A stretch of DNA of 8,041 bases, from contig DJPE01000061.1 of NCBI GenBank assembly GCA_002439705.1, forward strand, positions 24,096 to 32,136. Direction: 5' to 3'. A model generated the notes under the pieces. The model saw only the letters and a program-made list of their open reading frames with translations. It was not told the origin of the DNA and did not search any database. Positions within the stretch are counted from its first letter, which is position 1; each line of letters opens with the position of its first letter. The DNA comes from Christensenella sp. UBA6420. GTDB taxonomy: Bacteria; Bacillota; Clostridia; Christensenellales; DTU072. This document shows, in pieces, positions 6,289 to 8,041 of the stretch. Both the position numbers and the translations under genes were made by a program.

Positions 6289-6318
6289 AAAAATATAAAA
6301 ACGCACCTTAAGGCGCGT
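6289..6318 (-). terminator. Intrinsic terminator after the 77-residue gene
   Basis: ACGCGCC (6318-6312) pairs with GGTGCGT (6307-6301), a 7-bp stem with one G-U pair and a TTAA loop. It is followed by TTTTTATATTTTT. It lies 15 bases after the small gene's stop and ends about 9 bases before the PIG-L ATG. Confidence 0.85.
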
Positions 6319-6333
6319 CTTAATTACGTTAAA

Positions 6334-6567
6334 TTATTTGTTTTCGTTATTATTGCCCGTGGTGCCGTCCACTTTGTCGATGGCAGCGTTTACGTCTTTA
6401 AGCTCTCTGTATGCTTTAAGATATTGATCGATATAGTCGTTTTTGTAAGTTCTGTAATACTCGGCAAAATAATCTCTATCACCGTTAGGTTTAACGATAG
6501 GCTCGTTTTTTTGTAATTCAAACTGAAATGTTTGCTGATTATCTGCGTTATTCTCTTTCTTTGCCAT
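6334..6567 (-). CDS. Small hydrophilic protein of unknown function
   Basis: I do not recognise this 77-residue protein. It is soluble and strongly hydrophilic, with no membrane segment, signal peptide or cysteine. The first ~18 residues are rich in Asn, Gln and Lys. The middle (about 31-65) is charged and tyrosine-rich, including DYFAEYYRTYKNDYIDQY, and is likely helical. The tail is Gly/Asn rich and probably disordered. The gene is real on several grounds: GGAGG lies five bases before the ATG, a near-consensus promoter sits 35-63 bases upstream, and an intrinsic terminator follows the stop. It therefore appears to be a single-gene unit between gpmI and the PIG-L gene. A small nucleic-acid- or protein-binding role is possible, but nothing in the sequence shows it. 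Confidence 0.82.
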   Translation of the reverse strand: MAKKENNADNQQTFQFELQKNEPIVKPNGDRDYFAEYYRTYKNDYIDQYLKAYRELKDVNAAIDKVDGTTGNNNENK

Positions 6568-6601
6568 AATAACCTCCGAGTTTTACGTTATCTACTGAAA
6601 T

Positions 6602-6630
6602 ATCATATCACAACGGCGGTAAAAACGCAA
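6602..6630 (-). promoter_or_regulatory. Promoter of the 77-residue gene
   Basis: The -35 box TTGCGT (6630-6625) and -10 box TATGAT (6607-6602) are separated by 17 bases. The predicted start near 6595 gives a leader of about 28 nt containing the SD GGAGG at 6577-6573. The -35 box lies within one arm of an inverted repeat. Confidence 0.7.
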
Positions 6631-6663
6631 TAACGAATTTATTATTTTTGCGAATTTACCGCC
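6615..6663 (-). repeat. Inverted repeat after gpmI, possible terminator
   Basis: GGCGGTAAA (6663-6655) pairs perfectly with TTTACCGCC (6623-6615). After a 2-by-2 mismatch, CGCAA (6652-6648 on this strand) pairs with TTGCG (6630-6626), leaving an AT-rich loop. It starts 20 bases after the gpmI stop, where a terminator would be expected. No T-tract follows the full stem; five Ts follow only the inner hairpin. An operator for the overlapping promoter is an alternative. Confidence 0.45.
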
Positions 6664-6682
6664 TGTGACGATTAGTTTTTAA

Positions 6683-8041
6683 TTAAAACAGCGACTTGCC
6701 GGTCATTTCGGCAGGCTGTTCGATGCCCATAAGCTTCAAAAGCGTGGGTGCAATATCAGCAAGAGTTCCGCCCTCGCGCAACTTAACTTTCTTATCGCAT
6801 ACAATCACTACGGGTACGGGATTGGTTGTATGTGCGGTAAACGGCGTACCGTCGGCTTCGCACATCTTATCCGCGTTGCCGTGGTCGGCTGTTACGATAA
6901 CGTCACCGCCCGTGGCACGCAATGCGTTTACTACCTTTTCGAGACATTCGTCTACTGCCTTAACCGCCTTTACCGCAGCGTCGAACACTCCCGTGTGACC
7001 TACCATATCGCAGTTAGCAAAGTTAAGTATCATAAGGTCGTATTTGCCGCTCTGTATTTCTTCGACAGCCTTTGCGGTGACTTCGTACGCACTCATCTCG
7101 GGCTTCAAATCGTAAGTAGCGACCTTCGGGGACGGAATAAGCACTCTCGTTTCGTTTTCGTTGGGTTTTTCCACGCCGCCGTTAAAGAAGAAAGTGACGT
7201 GAGCGTACTTTTCGGTTTCGGCTATTCTCAACTGACTTAATCCTTTCTTTGCGATTACTTCGCCGAGCGTATTGACCAAAGTCTGCGGTTTGAACGCCGT
7301 GTCGAGATACGGAGCGAAAGTAGCGTCGTATTGAGTCATACCGACGTATACGGGAGCCAAAAATCCGCTCTTGCGCACGAAAGCATTGAAATCGGGCATA
7401 ATAAACGCTCTTGTGATTTCTCTCGCTCTGTCAGGTCTGAAATTGAAGAAAATGATGCTGTCGCCTTTTTCGATTTTTGCTACGGGCTTATCGTTTTCAA
7501 AAACCACTTTAGGCGTAACGAATTCGTCGGTCACGCCGTCTTCGTAACTCTTTCTCACGGCACATTCAGCACATTCTATACGTTCGCCTTCGCCCATGGT
7601 AAGAGCGTTATAAGCTTTTTCCACTCTGTCCCAACGGTTATCTCTGTCCATTGCGTAAAATCTCCCCTGTACGGTAGCGATTTTGCCGAAATTTTCTTCT
7701 TTCATAAACTCTTGAAGTTTATGAATAAAATCGGCACCGCTTTTCGGCGGTACGTCACGGCCGTCAAGGAAACAATGAATGTAAATATTGTCGAGACCTT
7801 CCTTTTTAGCAAGTTTTATGATAGCGCACAGATGTTCAAAAGGTGAATGTACTCCGCCGGTACTCAAGAGCCCGTAGGTGTGCAGTTTTTTTCCGTTCTG
7901 TTTCGCGCTACGCATTGCATGCAAAAACGCTTCGTTTTTAAAGAAATCGCCGTCGTTTATAGATTTAGTAATTCTTGTGAGTTCCTGATATACGACTCTG
8001 CCTGCGCCCATATTAAGGTGTCCCACTTCGCTGTTGCCCAT
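6683..8041 (-). CDS. gpmI: 2,3-bisphosphoglycerate-independent phosphoglycerate mutase (5' end outside window)
   Basis: Glycolytic enzyme that interconverts 3- and 2-phosphoglycerate using two Mn ions and a phosphoserine intermediate. The visible 452 residues begin at MGNSEVGHLN, an internal Met, so about 58 N-terminal residues, including the first metal-binding Asp, lie beyond the right edge. Active-site Ser is S4 of the visible part, in GNSEVGH. The phosphatase-domain metal ligands are all present: D345 and H349 (CDMVGHTG), D386 and H387 (TADHGNAD), and H404 (HTTNP). Their spacing matches the Geobacillus stearothermophilus enzyme (403, 407, 444, 445, 462) with a constant offset of 58. The transferase domain motifs GRFYAMDRDNRWDR and FNFRPDRAREITRAF are intact. 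The C-terminus is complete. Confidence 0.97.
   Translation of the reverse strand: MGNSEVGHLNMGAGRVVYQELTRITKSINDGDFFKNEAFLHAMRSAKQNGKKLHTYGLLSTGGVHSPFEHLCAIIKLAKKEGLDNIYIHCFLDGRDVPPKSGADFIHKLQEFMKEENFGKIATVQGRFYAMDRDNRWDRVEKAYNALTMGEGERIECAECAVRKSYEDGVTDEFVTPKVVFENDKPVAKIEKGDSIIFFNFRPDRAREITRAFIMPDFNAFVRKSGFLAPVYVGMTQYDATFAPYLDTAFKPQTLVNTLGEVIAKKGLSQLRIAETEKYAHVTFFFNGGVEKPNENETRVLIPSPKVATYDLKPEMSAYEVTAKAVEEIQSGKYDLMILNFANCDMVGHTGVFDAAVKAVKAVDECLEKVVNALRATGGDVIVTADHGNADKMCEADGTPFTAHTTNPVPVVIVCDKKVKLREGGTLADIAPTLLKLMGIEQPAEMTGKSLF

Noticed and set aside
1..8041. CRISPR, mobile element, phage, tRNA or rRNA content
   Set aside because: I saw no repeat-spacer pattern, transposase, integrase, cloverleaf or rRNA-like stretch on either strand.

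Overview
This is an 8 kb stretch of a moderately AT-rich bacterial chromosome. Every supported gene lies on the minus strand, so the biological reading order runs from the right edge to the left edge. Strong Shine-Dalgarno sites, a T-box leader, compact intrinsic terminators, a RibU-type ECF substrate-binding protein and a tsaE-tsaB-rimI string all point to a Firmicute, most likely Clostridia. The genus cannot be fixed from sequence alone. The content is core metabolism and housekeeping. I see no mobile element, CRISPR array, rRNA or tRNA.

Reading order: (1) gpmI (8041-6683), glycolytic phosphoglycerate mutase, cut at its N-terminus by the window edge. (2) A 77-residue protein of unknown function (6567-6334) with its own promoter, a strong RBS and its own terminator. 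(3) A PIG-L/LmbE-type deacetylase (6280-5495). (4) A promoter and tryptophan-type T-box leader (about 5454-5160) controlling a stand-alone TrpB-like PLP enzyme (5141-3765). (5) A terminator whose loop carries the -35 box of the next promoter (3722-3683). (6) A tight operon: a RibU-like ECF S component fused in frame to TsaE (3676-2660), tsaB (2663-2094), rimI (2100-1645), an alpha/beta hydrolase (1652-873) and a membrane-anchored MurF-like ligase (955 to the left edge, incomplete). Adjacent genes in this operon overlap by 3 to 83 bases.

How the parts fit: tsaE and tsaB encode partners of the machine that makes the tRNA modification t6A, and rimI is their frequent neighbour. The T-box reads the charging state of tRNA-Trp and should switch on the TrpB-like enzyme when tryptophan is short. 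The hydrolase/Mur-ligase pair at the left edge may act in the cell envelope.

Points worth a second look: the RibU-TsaE fusion; a consensus promoter nested inside a terminator and predicted to give a leaderless mRNA; the hydrolase, which has no ATG, GTG or TTG start able to include its oxyanion-hole motif but has a good SD before a CTG or ATT codon; and the complete Trp T-box (specifier UGG, T-box UGGC).
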